64,000 nt of DNA. It comes from Halapricum desulfuricans. Its GTDB lineage: Archaea > Halobacteriota > Halobacteria > Halobacteriales > Haloarculaceae. The stretch is taken from positions 1,488,001-1,552,000 of the forward strand of contig NZ_CP064787.1 in the NCBI RefSeq assembly GCF_017094505.1. The letters run 5' to 3'. Shown piece by piece: positions 7,242-17,400 of the stretch. A model generated the notes under the pieces. That model was not told the origin of the DNA. It did no database searches and saw only the letters and a program-made list of their open reading frames with translations. The position numbers were made by a program, and so were the translations under genes. Every line of letters starts with the position of its first letter. The first letter of the stretch is position 1.

Positions 7242-9197
7242 ATGGCTAAATCAGAACAAGAGCGATCCGTGTCGGTCGAACTGCCAGACGGCTCACAGCT
7301 GCACTTCGACGAACCGGTCACCGTCGAAGACGTCGCCTACGAGATCGGCCCCGGACTGGGCGAGGACTGCCGGGCCGGTCGCGTCGACGGCGAGTTGGTC
7401 CCGCCGGAGTACGAGATCACCGACGACGCCGAGATCGAGATCGTCACGCCCGGCAGCGACGACTATCTCAATCTGATCCGACACTCCGCGGCGCACGTCT
7501 TCGCGCAGGCGCTCCAGCGGATCCACCCCGAGGCGAGACTGGCGATCGGCCCCTGGACCGACGAGGGATTCTACTACGACATCGCCGGCGTCGACATCGA
7601 CGAGGACGACTTCGAGGAGATCGAGGCCGAGATGGCGGCGATCGTCGAGGCCGACTACGACATCGAACGCGTCTATCGGGACCGCGAGGAGGCACTCGAG
7701 ATCTACGCGGACAACGAGTACAAGCGGGACATCCTCGAGACCGAGGCCGCCGGGGAGGATCCGGTTTCCTTCTACGTGCAAGACGACTGGCAGGACCTCT
7801 GTAAGGGGCCCCACGTCGAGTCGACCGGCGAGATCGGCGCGTTCGAGCTCCTGCAGATCTCCTCGGCGTACTGGCGCGGCGAGGAGGAAAACGAGATGTT
7901 GACCCGCGTCTACGGGACGGCCTTCGAGAGCGAGGCCGACCTCGAAGCGTTCCTCGAACGGCGCCGGAAGGCCGAGGAGCGCGATCACCGCAAGATCGGT
8001 CAGGAGCTGGACCTGTTCTCGATCGACGAGACGACCGGGCCCGGACTGCCGCTGTATCACCCCAACGGCAAGACCGTTCTCAACGAGCTCTCCGAGTACG
8101 TCGGCAACCTCAATCGCGAGGCCGACTACCGCGAGGTCGAGACGCCCCACGTCTTCCGCACTGAGCTGTGGAAGAAGTCGGGCCACTACGACAACTACCG
8201 GGACGACATGTTCCTGCTGGACGTCAACGACGAGGAGTACGGGCTCAAACCGATGAACTGCCCGGGTCACGCGACGATCTTCGACCAGCAGCAGTGGTCC
8301 TACCGCGACCTTCCGGTCCGGTACTTCGAGGACGGCAAGGTCTATCGCAAGGAACAGCGCGGCGAGCTGTCCGGGCTCTCCCGGGTGTGGGCGTTCACGA
8401 TCGACGACGGTCACCTGTTCGTCCGCCCGGACCAGATCGAAGACGAAGTCGAGGCGATCATGGACATCATCCTCGACACGCTGGAGACGTTCGATCTCGA
8501 CTACAACATCCAGTTCGCCACCCGGCCCGAGAAATCGGTCGGCAGCGACGAGATCTGGGAGCGCGCCGAGGATCAGCTCGAATCGGTCCTCGAAGACCAG
8601 GACATCGACTACGAGATCGAGGACGGCGACGGCGCGTTCTACGGGCCGAAGATCGACTTCGCCTTCGAGGACGCGCTGGGCCGCAGCTGGGACGGACCGA
8701 CCGTCCAGCTTGACTTCAACATGCCCGAGCGGTTCGATCTCTCCTACGTCGGCGAGGACAACGAGGAGCACCGCCCCGTGATGATCCACCGGGCGCTGTA
8801 CGGCTCCTACGAGCGGTTTTTCATGGTGCTCATCGAGCACTACAACGGGAAGTTCCCCCCGTGGCTCGCGCCCGAACAGGTCCGAATCTTGCCGATCAGC
8901 GACGACCAGATCCCCTACGCCAAGCAGATCCAGAACCGATATCTCGACGACTACCGCGTCACCATCGAGGACCGCTCCTGGACGGTCAAACGGAAGATCC
9001 GACAGGGACACGAGGATCGCGTTCCCTACATGCTCATCCTCGGTTCCGACGAGGAAGAGGCCGGGACGATCTCGGTTCGGGACCGCAAGGAGCAGGAACT
9101 CAACGACGTCGACCCCGAGGCGTTCGCCGACCACCTCGGAACCGAGATCGACCAGCGACGCACCGACGTGACCTTCGTCCAGCAACACGGGAACTGA
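7242..9197 (+). CDS. thrS: threonyl-tRNA synthetase (bacterial-type, with editing domain)
   Basis: Charges tRNA-Thr. The 651-residue protein has an N-terminal TGS domain (about 10-70), the N2 editing domain with RHSAAH (HxxxH) and CKGPH (CxxxH) zinc/editing residues, a class II catalytic core (LKPMNCPGH motif, [15 protein letters not shown] motif 2, [12 protein letters not shown] motif 3) and a C-terminal anticodon-binding domain starting near [12 protein letters not shown]. This is the full-length bacterial-like form rather than the one with the archaeal D-Tyr deacylase-like editing domain. The ATG follows a structured leader. Confidence 0.97.
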   Translation: MAKSEQERSVSVELPDGSQLHFDEPVTVEDVAYEIGPGLGEDCRAGRVDGELVPPEYEITDDAEIEIVTPGSDDYLNLIRHSAAHVFAQALQRIHPEARLAIGPWTDEGFYYDIAGVDIDEDDFEEIEAEMAAIVEADYDIERVYRDREEALEIYADNEYKRDILETEAAGEDPVSFYVQDDWQDLCKGPHVESTGEIGAFELLQISSAYWRGEEENEMLTRVYGTAFESEADLEAFLERRRKAEERDHRKIGQELDLFSIDETTGPGLPLYHPNGKTVLNELSEYVGNLNREADYREVETPHVFRTELWKKSGHYDNYRDDMFLLDVNDEEYGLKPMNCPGHATIFDQQQWSYRDLPVRYFEDGKVYRKEQRGELSGLSRVWAFTIDDGHLFVRPDQIEDEVEAIMDIILDTLETFDLDYNIQFATRPEKSVGSDEIWERAEDQLESVLEDQDIDYEIEDGDGAFYGPKIDFAFEDALGRSWDGPTVQLDFNMPERFDLSYVGEDNEEHRPVMIHRALYGSYERFFMVLIEHYNGKFPPWLAPEQVRILPISDDQIPYAKQIQNRYLDDYRVTIEDRSWTVKRKIRQGHEDRVPYMLILGSDEEEAGTISVRDRKEQELNDVDPEAFADHLGTEIDQRRTDVTFVQQHGN

Positions 9198-9278
9198 CGG
9201 CGTGGCGCGCGCCGGGAGGAATCAATCCCGATAACGCGGCCAGTAGATCTTTGATTCTGCGCTACAGACTGTTCTGCG

Positions 9279-10841
9279 ATGTCGATTACGTCCCGCGGTC
9301 AGTCCGAAACGGTGGGGTTCGTGCTCGTTATTGCGCTCGTGCTGGCCGGGGCGGGGCTGACGGTCGCGATCGGCGGGGCCGCGATTCTCGACACGCAGGC
9401 CAGCAACGAGTACCAGCGCGCGGAACACTCGATGACGCTGTTCGACTCCCGGGCCGCGATGGTGGCACTCGGCGACGCCGACGCCCAGCGCGTCTCGCTC
9501 GGGCACGACGCCGGGACCATCTCCGTCCGGGACGAGAGCGGCTGGATGCGGATCACCCACGCCAACTACTCCGGCAGCGGCGAGACGGAAGTGATCTTCA
9601 ACGAGACGCTCGGGAGCGTCGTCTACGAGAGCGAGGAGGGCACGATCGCGTATCAGGGCGGCGGTGTCTGGAAAACCCAGGGCGGACAGGCCCAGATGAT
9701 CTCGCCCCCCGAGTTCCACTATCGCGGGGCGACGCTGACGCTGCCGGCGATCCAGGTGACCGGTGATGGAGCTGCGAGTGGCAGCGTCGATCTGACAGTC
9801 ACGCCGCGCCAGCAGGCCCGTGTGGTCTACCCGAACGCGACGACAGCGACGGAGAACGGCGCCGGTGCGCCCTACGACGAGACAGCCGCGACCTCGTACC
9901 GGAACTACACCAATCCCGTCCGAAATGGGACTGTCAACGTCACAGTCCACAGCGAGTACGCCGACGGGTGGGAGACGTATTTCCGCGAGCGCACGACCGG
10001 GAACACGACGCGGGTCGGTGAGAACACCGTTCGACTGACGCTGGCGACGACATCCGGACCGCCCGGAGCATTCGAGATGCCGGAGTTCGGAACGCTAGAC
10101 TACGTCGAAGCCTCGGGAATCGGTGACGGTCACCCGCTCACCCGATTCGAAACGTCAGTCGTGTTTGGAAACGGCGGAGGGACCAATGAGTTTTCGTACT
10201 GGTACAGAGACGAGGATACAGGGACACAGTGGGAATTACACGTATCGCCAGACGTGTCCGGCAACTTCGATGCCAGTGATTCACCCGACGTGTACGTCGC
10301 CCAGTACTTTTACGACGGAAACGACGCCGAAGAGTACGAGGTCTGGGAAACGACGATTCCGGCGAGCTCCGACGCAGTTGAGTGGAATAGCAACGATGGA
10401 GATCCGGAATTGACTGTCGATTTCCTCGCCACTGATTCATCGACCGAAATGGCGTACGACGAAAGCGGCGTTGACACGGGAGGCGGACAAAGCGGAGACG
10501 TCTGCGATGGCAATCAGTGGTGCTTCGGAGAGAATATCAACAGCTGGAATATGAAAAGTGATGTGACGCTCGACGGTCACGGACCAATTGGCAGCTGCGA
10601 ACCAGGCACATATGACAAGGGCGAGGCAGACACCGACTGTACGCTCGGCCACATCGTCAACCACTACTTGAGCGAAGCGGGCTCTGAGGTACGGATCCAC
10701 GCGAAAACTGCACCGGGCGGGAGCACGCCGATTCAACAAGACATCTCCGGAGGAGTGCTTCTCTATGAAGAACAGCCAGGGTCTCGGTTTGTGACGTATC
10801 TCCACATTACAGAAAACGAAATTAGAACCGATCTCGACTGA
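9279..10841 (+). CDS. pilin-like membrane-anchored extracellular protein (DUF7289-like)
   Basis: A 520-residue protein with the type IV pilin-like start RGQSETVGFVLVIALVLAGAGLTVA (hydrophobic helix about residues 11-33), followed by an exported domain with many Asn-x-Ser/Thr sites. The first ~260 residues resemble the product at 10900-11703, including SGGAVFRTTG-like (here QGGGVWKTQGG) and PALQV/ILHRGD-like (LPAIQVTGDGA) segments. The C-terminal 240 residues are unlike the rest: Asp/Ser/Trp-rich, with a Cys cluster (VCDGNQWCFG ... GSCEPGTYDKGEADTDC) that could form disulfides. G+C drops over about 10.1-10.85 kb, hinting at a replaced C-terminal module. Convergent with the operon below. Confidence 0.75.
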   Translation: MSITSRGQSETVGFVLVIALVLAGAGLTVAIGGAAILDTQASNEYQRAEHSMTLFDSRAAMVALGDADAQRVSLGHDAGTISVRDESGWMRITHANYSGSGETEVIFNETLGSVVYESEEGTIAYQGGGVWKTQGGQAQMISPPEFHYRGATLTLPAIQVTGDGAASGSVDLTVTPRQQARVVYPNATTATENGAGAPYDETAATSYRNYTNPVRNGTVNVTVHSEYADGWETYFRERTTGNTTRVGENTVRLTLATTSGPPGAFEMPEFGTLDYVEASGIGDGHPLTRFETSVVFGNGGGTNEFSYWYRDEDTGTQWELHVSPDVSGNFDASDSPDVYVAQYFYDGNDAEEYEVWETTIPASSDAVEWNSNDGDPELTVDFLATDSSTEMAYDESGVDTGGGQSGDVCDGNQWCFGENINSWNMKSDVTLDGHGPIGSCEPGTYDKGEADTDCTLGHIVNHYLSEAGSEVRIHAKTAPGGSTPIQQDISGGVLLYEEQPGSRFVTYLHITENEIRTDLD

Positions 10842-10899
10842 ATAGCAACTATCTACCAACATCGAAGACAAAGAACAGAGCCAGTACGACGATTACTTC

Positions 10900-11703
10900 T
10901 CAGGTCTCGAACGCGTAGAGGATCAGATCACGGGTCAGATACACCGACCCCGGATCAGCTATCGTACATCGAACACTGTTCGATTGGGGACGTTCGACAC
11001 AATCCGTCACACCGCCCTGAGCGGACAAGTACTCTCCCCACAGGGAGCCACGCGGTGAGGTGATATTGAGTATTATTTTTTCGAAGTTTTCTGAGTCGCG
11101 ATTAAACGTTGGGACGGGGAGCCGTTGCCGACTTTCAGCTCTGACTCGGACAGTCGTGCCGCTTGTGCTTGCGACATCTCCCCGGTGGAGAATCTGAACA
11201 ACTGGGAGTACAACCTCTTTCGAATTAATCAGCAACGGTGGTTCCCGAATGAGGAACCCACCGTCGCCTGTCGTCCGAAAGACGGCGCCACCCGAGTAGA
11301 CGATTTTGGTATCACCGCTGGCATAGACGATCGGTTCCGACGTGAACTCGTTGACGAACGACGCGCCGGTCTGGTTGACGCCGGTAACGTTGAACGTGAC
11401 CGGGTCTCCGACTTCGAGCTGTGCCGACTCGAGGTTGATCTCGGTCGCGCGGCTCGGTGCACCGTCGGCGTGGATGTCGGCCATGTTGTCCGCGAGCACG
11501 TCGAACGCACGCTCGGCGTTGTTCAACTCTTCCTGATCTCGGGTGTTCTCCAGTTCGTCGAACCCGACCACGGCAACGAGGACGGCCGTCGAAACGACGA
11601 GCGCGAACACCAGTGCGAATCCGAGAACCTCGCTTATCCCGCGCTCGCCCGCGTTTCGGTCCTGCTCGGCTGTCTCGCGTCGGTCTGCAGTGCGTCGAGT
11701 CAT
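10900..11703 (-). CDS. pilin-like membrane-anchored protein (DUF7289-like), last gene of operon
   Basis: A 267-residue protein. A charged N-terminus ends in GERGISEVLGFALVFALVVSTAVLVAVVG, a class III-type pilin signal with one helix (about residues 25-48), followed by a secreted strand-rich domain. Paralogue of the first half of the 520-residue protein at 9279-10841. Its start codon directly follows the stop of the gene at 11704. Family number is from memory. Probably a surface or pilus-like assembly component; function unknown. Confidence 0.75.
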   Translation of the reverse strand: MTRRTADRRETAEQDRNAGERGISEVLGFALVFALVVSTAVLVAVVGFDELENTRDQEELNNAERAFDVLADNMADIHADGAPSRATEINLESAQLEVGDPVTFNVTGVNQTGASFVNEFTSEPIVYASGDTKIVYSGGAVFRTTGDGGFLIREPPLLINSKEVVLPVVQILHRGDVASTSGTTVRVRAESRQRLPVPTFNRDSENFEKIILNITSPRGSLWGEYLSAQGGVTDCVERPQSNSVRCTIADPGSVYLTRDLILYAFET

Positions 11704-12201
11704 CTACTGCTCCCTCCGTTCGAGGACGAGTTGCCCGCCGGTTTCGGTCACCTGTATCGGACCGCCGGTGATCCGCGTCGGCTGGACGGCCGTCCGATTC
11801 GAAAACTGCGCCGTGACTTCGATCTCGGGGTCGTTCGATGTCAACACGAGCCTGGGATCGGAGCCGCCCTCGACGGCGATCGTGTACCCCGTTCCGCTGA
11901 CCCGTGAGGGGACCGACCGCTCAACGACGACGGTCCCGTTCTCGGTCGTCTGTACTAGCTGATCCGCGGATTCGACGTCCGCTGCGAGCTGTTCGGCGAC
12001 GACCTGTAGTTCCGTCTCGATGCTCGTCTCGCGCTGGTCTTGCACGAAGTTCCCGCCGGCGAGAAACAGGCCAGTGATCAGCAGAAACGTGATCGACAGC
12101 CCGAGCACGTAATTCACCGTCGTCGAGACGGCGCGATCGTCACGCGTCGCAGCGCAAGTATCACGCCCCGTGCCAGCAGCGTCCTCACGCATCGTTCTCA
12201 C
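11704..12201 (-). CDS. small membrane-anchored pilin-operon protein (DUF7266-like)
   Basis: A 165-residue protein with AVSTTVNYVLGLSITFLLITGLFLAGG (about residues 24-50) as the single helix preceded by a short charged segment, then a secreted strand-rich domain. The start overlaps the end of the gene upstream by 17 bp (a second ATG at 12192 is possible). The third helix-anchored protein of the five-gene operon. I know no assigned biochemical role. Confidence 0.75.
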   Translation of the reverse strand: MRTMREDAAGTGRDTCAATRDDRAVSTTVNYVLGLSITFLLITGLFLAGGNFVQDQRETSIETELQVVAEQLAADVESADQLVQTTENGTVVVERSVPSRVSGTGYTIAVEGGSDPRLVLTSNDPEIEVTAQFSNRTAVQPTRITGGPIQVTETGGQLVLERREQ

Positions 12202-13132
12202 CCGGAACGACGGTCGCGTCGGTCGCGTAGACGTGATCCGGCGATTCGTGGCGCAGGCGGAGCGTCGCCGCGTAGATCGCCTCTTCGTCGGCGAACGGTG
12301 AATCCCGATCGCTGTGGTAGTTCGTCCCGTCGTAGTTGTCGTCCTCGTACTCGGTCGAGTTCACGACCAGCGAGTAGTTCCCGGCGATCGCGTCCGCGTT
12401 CTCGAACTCGATCGAGTAGGGCGCGGAGACGTCCTCACCGAACGCGAGCGCCTCACACGGGTTGCCATCGACCGTCCCGGCAGTCAGGTCGATCTCCGGC
12501 GTTGAACCAACGGTACACGATCCGGCCCCGTCGACGTCGACCGTCGTGTTGCCGCCGTCGTCGTAGATCTCCGCGGACCACGTGTCGCCGTCAGTCACGC
12601 GCACAGTGAAACGGTTGCCTGCTCCGTCCTCAAGCGCATCTTGATCCGTGATATTGATCCGGAACGCTCTGGTTCCCCGGACGTCGTCAGCCAGTTCCCA
12701 GTCCGGATCCCCACTGGCGTCTCTGAAGTCCCGCGAGGCGTTGAACTGGCCGATGAGCGTCCCGCGCGTGACTCCTGTAACGGCGAGGTCGGTGGCGATC
12801 CCGTCGGTCGACTGCAGCAGCGCCGTGCTGTTGTACATCGCTCGGACGGACTCGTTGAACGCCACAGTTCGCTCGGCGAAGGTCGATCGGTTCGCGTTGG
12901 CGTACTCGATGAGCTGCTCCGTGCCGTCGACCATGTCGGCCCGGTATGCGATCGCCTCGGCCCCGCGGGCGTCCTCGTCGCGGGTAGCGAGGTTCTCCGA
13001 GTAGATGACCGCGTTCAGCATCACCGCGACGGCGAGAAACGCCACGGCCAGCACGAACCCGGCAATCAGCATTACCTGGGCGCGACTGGCGCTGCCGTCG
13101 CCCGACCCCCCACGACGGCTCAGATCCGCCAT
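12185..13132 (-). CDS. membrane-anchored pilin-operon protein (DUF7261-like)
   Basis: A 315-residue protein starting with a Gly/Ser/Arg-rich segment, then RAQVMLIAGFVLAVAFLAVAVMLNAV as the anchor (about residues 18-43), then a large exported domain with several N-glycosylation sequons and a conserved two-Cys pair (GSCTVGS and GNPCEAL). The 5' end overlaps the end of the gene at 13120. Part of the tightly packed operon 14270 to 10900. Confidence 0.75.
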   Translation of the reverse strand: MADLSRRGGSGDGSASRAQVMLIAGFVLAVAFLAVAVMLNAVIYSENLATRDEDARGAEAIAYRADMVDGTEQLIEYANANRSTFAERTVAFNESVRAMYNSTALLQSTDGIATDLAVTGVTRGTLIGQFNASRDFRDASGDPDWELADDVRGTRAFRINITDQDALEDGAGNRFTVRVTDGDTWSAEIYDDGGNTTVDVDGAGSCTVGSTPEIDLTAGTVDGNPCEALAFGEDVSAPYSIEFENADAIAGNYSLVVNSTEYEDDNYDGTNYHSDRDSPFADEEAIYAATLRLRHESPDHVYATDATVVPGENDA

Positions 13133-13701
13133 ACGACCACCTCCACGCGGATCGTGTTGTAGTACCCGCCGTCGCCGACGTCCGGTGCGTAAAAGTCGGT
13201 CTCGTCGATCCGATCGCCGCTCGTCATGTTCGCGTGCAGGATCCGATCGTCGTCGGTCAGCACGACCGACCGACTCGCCACGACGGCGTTGTCGCTGGGC
13301 ACGCCTCGATAGATCAGCTCTTCAGTCCGAAGTCTGCCGTCTGCAGTGGTGTATTTCAGGTTGACGTTGTAGGCGATCCCCCGATCGCCGAAGGAGTCTT
13401 CCAGCGTCCGACCGAATGACGTCGGCATCGTTTCGCTGTAGTAACCGTTGATCGTCCCGCCGTGGAACCGCTCGCCGGACGCGTTCCAGTACAGGATCGA
13501 TTCCTCGAGCGCGCCGTTGACCTGACCGATCGAGAGGACTCCGGCGGCGCTCGCCTGTTGCTGGTTTTCGATGTGCTGGTTGGACGTGCTCGCTGACAGC
13601 GGGGTGACGGCCGTGATCTGGAGTGCGAACACGACGCTCGTGAGCAACAGCAGTGCCGCGATGACGGCTTCGAGGGTGTGCGCCTGCCCCCTGCTCACCA
13701 T
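13120..13701 (-). CDS. membrane-anchored pilin-operon protein (DUF7288-like)
   Basis: A 193-residue protein starting MVSRGQAHTLEAVIAALLLLTSVVFALQITAVTPLSAS, a pilin-like N-terminus with Glu at the +5-like position of the hydrophobic helix. A secreted domain of about 150 residues follows, ending VEVVVWRI. The frame stays open upstream but runs through the preceding gene; ATG at 13701 overlaps the upstream stop at 13695 and gives the family-like start. Second gene of the operon. Confidence 0.8.
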   Translation of the reverse strand: MVSRGQAHTLEAVIAALLLLTSVVFALQITAVTPLSASTSNQHIENQQQASAAGVLSIGQVNGALEESILYWNASGERFHGGTINGYYSETMPTSFGRTLEDSFGDRGIAYNVNLKYTTADGRLRTEELIYRGVPSDNAVVASRSVVLTDDDRILHANMTSGDRIDETDFYAPDVGDGGYYNTIRVEVVVWRI

Positions 13702-14270
13702 AGCACCACCACCAGAAACACGTCCTGACCGTCCAGTTCGACGACCCGTCTCGCCGTCACTGTCGGCTGACTCTCGACCGGCGTGCTCCCGACCGAGAGC
13801 CTCGTCGCGTCGCCATCGCAGTCGTCGATGGGAACCAGTCGCTCGCCCGGCGGCGCAGAGTCGTTCCAGCAGAGCAGCGGACTGGTCTCCGAACTCGCGT
13901 CCCCGCTCGCGCGGACTGTGACGTTCACGAACTGCCTGTCGGTGAGACCGATCCGTTCTGACAGCGTCGTCCCGCTGTAGCCACACTCCGACGACGGGGT
14001 CACGCCGGCGTCGAAAAACGCGACGGTGCAATTTTCCGAGAGCACGTACGGTGTCGTCGGTTCACTGAGCGACTGCTCGGCCAGTTGATCGGCGACGCGA
14101 TTGACCGTCACGAGGTCTTCCTGTCCGCCCTCCTCGAACGGTTGCAGCGCCCCGGGAACGAACAGGAACACGCTCGCGAGCGCCGTCAGAAAGATCACGA
14201 CGCCGATCGTGAAATCGAGCGTCGTCTGTCCGCGGGCAGAGTCATGGCCCGCCGTCCTGTCACTCCTCAT
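13695..14270 (-). CDS. membrane-anchored pilin-operon protein (DUF7287-like), first gene
   Basis: A 191-residue protein with ARGQTTLDFTIGVVIFLTALASVFLFVPGAL (about residues 12-42) as a pilin-like anchor, and an exported domain with three Cys (ENCTVAFF, SSECGYSG, LLCWND, plus IDDCDGD). It heads the operon DUF7287-7288-7261-7266-7289-like, whose five products all have one N-terminal helix and an outside domain. This is the composition expected for minor pilins of a type IV pilus-like or secretion assembly; no PilB/PilC pair is in the window. Confidence 0.78.
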   Translation of the reverse strand: MRSDRTAGHDSARGQTTLDFTIGVVIFLTALASVFLFVPGALQPFEEGGQEDLVTVNRVADQLAEQSLSEPTTPYVLSENCTVAFFDAGVTPSSECGYSGTTLSERIGLTDRQFVNVTVRASGDASSETSPLLCWNDSAPPGERLVPIDDCDGDATRLSVGSTPVESQPTVTARRVVELDGQDVFLVVVLW

Positions 14271-14437
14271 CGTCGTGCAGTCGTCTCCCTGTGGCTCTCA
14301 TGGTGATCTCCCCGGTGTCGAACGCCAGTTGCGCTATGTGGAGCATGTGGACTGTGGAGGCGCTTAGCTGTTGTGGCCAATTCTCAAAACGGATAGTTTC
14401 GCTCGCGTCGGCCAGTGATGCGCGTCGAGAGCGTGAG

Positions 14438-14443
14438 TTTAAT
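14438..14443 (+). promoter_or_regulatory. TATA-like box of the D-lactate-type dehydrogenase gene
   Basis: TTTAAT lies 26-31 nt before the ATG at 14469, the spacing of a leaderless haloarchaeal transcript. Confidence 0.55.
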
Positions 14444-14468
14444 CGTCGTCGGGTCATAGCCACCCGGT

Positions 14469-17400
14469 ATGGGAACCAGCGACCGGGTTGAACCGCGGGT
14501 CCCGACACCGGACCCCGCGACCGACGACCGGGCCGACTACGACTACGTCGGCGGCGAGGTTGATCGACCGGGGCTCGTGGCGGACCTGCGTTCGCGCGTC
14601 TCCGGCGACGTCCGGTTCGACGAGTACACGCGCCAGCTCTATGCGACCGACGCCAGCGCCTACGAGGTGACGCCGATCGGCGTCGTCTTCCCGACCGGAA
14701 CCGACGACGTCGCCGCCGTCACGGAGTACTGCGCCCAGCGGGACATCCCCGTTCTGCCCCGGGGTGGCGGGACGAGCCTCGCGGGACAGACGGTCAACGA
14801 GGCGGTCGTCCTCGATTTCTCGCGGTACATGACTGACATCGTCTCGGTCGATACCGACGCCGAGACCGCCCGGGTGCAGTCGGGACTCTATCTCGAAGAC
14901 CTGAACGAGCACCTCGCGGATGCGGGACTGAAGTTCGGGCCCGACCCGGCCTGGCGTGACAAGAGCGCCGTCGGCGGGGCGATCGGGAACAACTCCTCGG
15001 GCTCGCACTCGCTGAAGTACGGCATGACCGCCGCATACGTCGAGAGCGCGGAGGTCGTGCTGGCCGGCGGGACCGTCACTGAACTGGGCGAGGTGACGCT
15101 TGAGGAACTCGACGAGCGGGCCGATCCCGATGGCGACATCGAGGCGCAGGTCTGTGCGACCGTCCAGCGCCTGATCGAAGAGGAGGGAGATCAGATCCTG
15201 GAGGCGTTCCCGGATCTGAAGCGCAACGTCTCGGGATACGACCTCGACCGGACGGTCGAGCAGGCCCGCGAGGAGGGGACGGTCAATCTCGCGCGACTGC
15301 TGGCTGGCAGCGAGGGGACCCTGGCGACGATCACCGAGGCGACGCTCGGCCTGGAGACGGTGCCCGAAACCAAGTCCGTGGCGCTGCTGTTCTACGAGGA
15401 CCTGATCGACGCGATGGAGGACGTCTCGATCATCCTCGAACACGATCCCTCCGCCGTGGAAGTGCTCGACGACGTCCTGCTGGATCTGGCGGCCGACACC
15501 GAGGAGTTCGGCGACCTCGTCGATGAGATCCTGCCCGAGGGGGCGCAGGCGACGCTGCTCGTGGAGTTCTACGCCGACAGCGACGAGGCGGGCGAGCGCA
15601 AGGTCGCCAACCTGCTCGCCGATCGCGTTCCGAACGTCGACACGATGGTCGAGCCCGAGGAGGGGGCCGCCGACATCACCGACGCCGACCCGATCGCCTT
15701 CGACGCGAGCGAGGCCCACGACGACGAGCGCCGGAGTCGGTTCTGGAAGCTCCGCAAGTCCGGCCAGCCGACCCTGCTCGGTCGGACGACCGACGAGAAA
15801 CACATCTCGTTCATCGAGGACATGGCCGTCCCGCCGGAAAACCTGCCGGAGTTCGTCGCCGACTTCCGGGAACTGCTCGCCGAAAACGACACGTATGCGA
15901 GCTTCTACGCCCACGCGGGCCCGGGGTGTCTGCACGTCCGGCCGCTGGTCAACACCAAGACACAGACGGGAATCGCGCAGATGCGCTCGATTTCCGAGGG
16001 GGCGACTGATCTGGCGGTCAAATACGGCGGGAGCGTCTCCGGCGAACACGGCGACGGACGCGCCCGCAGCGAGTGGAACCGGAAACTGTACGGCCAGCCG
16101 GTCTGGGAGCTGTTGCGCGAGCTCAAGACGGCGTTCGACCCCGAGTGGTTGCTCAATCCCAGTCAAGTCTGTGGGTACGCACCGGACGAGCACCTCCCCG
16201 AGGGCACGCCCGAACGCGCCCGCGTCGCGTCGATGACCGAACAGCTCCGGTTCGATCCCGAGTACGAACTGGACATCCCCTTCGAGCCGACGCTCAACTG
16301 GGACAACGACAACGGCATGCAGGGGATGGTCGAGCTCTGTCACGGCTGTGGCGGCTGTCGCGGCCCACAGGAGACGACCGGCGGTGTGATGTGTCCGACC
16401 TACCGCGCGGCCAACGAGGAGATCCAGTCGACGCGGGGCCGGGCGAACATGCTCCGGCAGGCGATGAGCGGCGACCTCCCCGACGATCCGCGCGACGAGG
16501 AGTTCGTCGACGAGGTGCTGGACCTGTGTGTCGGCTGCAAGGGCTGTGCCAAGGACTGCCCGAGCGAGGTGGACATGGCCAAGCTGAAAGCCGAGGTCAA
16601 ACACGCCCACCACGAGGAGCACGGACCGGGGTTGCGCGATCGGATCTTCGCCAACGTCGATACGATGTATCCGCTGGCCAGCGCGCTCGCACCGCTGTCG
16701 AACTGGGTCCAGAAGGTTCCGGGGACCGGCTATCTCCAGGAGAAGCTGTTCGGGATCGCCAGCGAGCGGGAGTTCCCGCCGTTCTACCGGAACACTTTCG
16801 TCGATCGCTTCGCCGACCACCAGCCGGCCGTCAGCGAGGACGAGGCCGACCGGAAGGTGCTGCTGTTCCCCGACACCTACACCAACTACAACCGCCCGAT
16901 GGCGGGGATGGCCGCCGTCGAAGTGCTCGAAGCCGCGGGCGTCCACGTCGAGGTTCCGACCGACGTCGTCGACAGCGGTCGGGCGGCCCACTCGAAGGGC
17001 TTTCTCGACAAGGCCCGCGAGCACGCCGAGCACAACGTCGAGTACTTCGCCCCGAAGATCGAGGAGGGGTGGGAGATCGTCGTCGTCGAGCCCTCAGAGG
17101 CCGTGATGTTCCAGCTCGACTATCTGGATCTGCTCTCCGGCCACGACGTCGAGCGCGTCGCGGCCCACACCTACGGCGTCTCGGAGTATCTCGACGTCTA
17201 TCGACTCGACGAGCACATCGAGTTCGACGCGCCCGAGGAGACGCTCACGTATCACGGCCACTGCCACCAGAAGTCGACGAAGAAAGACCACCACACGGCG
17301 AACGTCCTCCAGCGGGCCGGATACGAGGTCGACGCACTGGACTCGACCTGCTGTGGGATGGCGGGTTCGTTCGGCTACGAGGCCGAACACTATTCGATGA

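Noticed and set aside
7293-9188. 631-residue antisense ORF opposite thrS
   Set aside because: Valine/Leucine/Arginine-rich frame caused by high G+C and biased codons on the real gene; no start context or domain.
14454-17033. 859-residue antisense ORF opposite the FAD/Fe-S dehydrogenase
   Set aside because: Shadow of a real gene with clear motifs; the antisense product has no recognisable domain.
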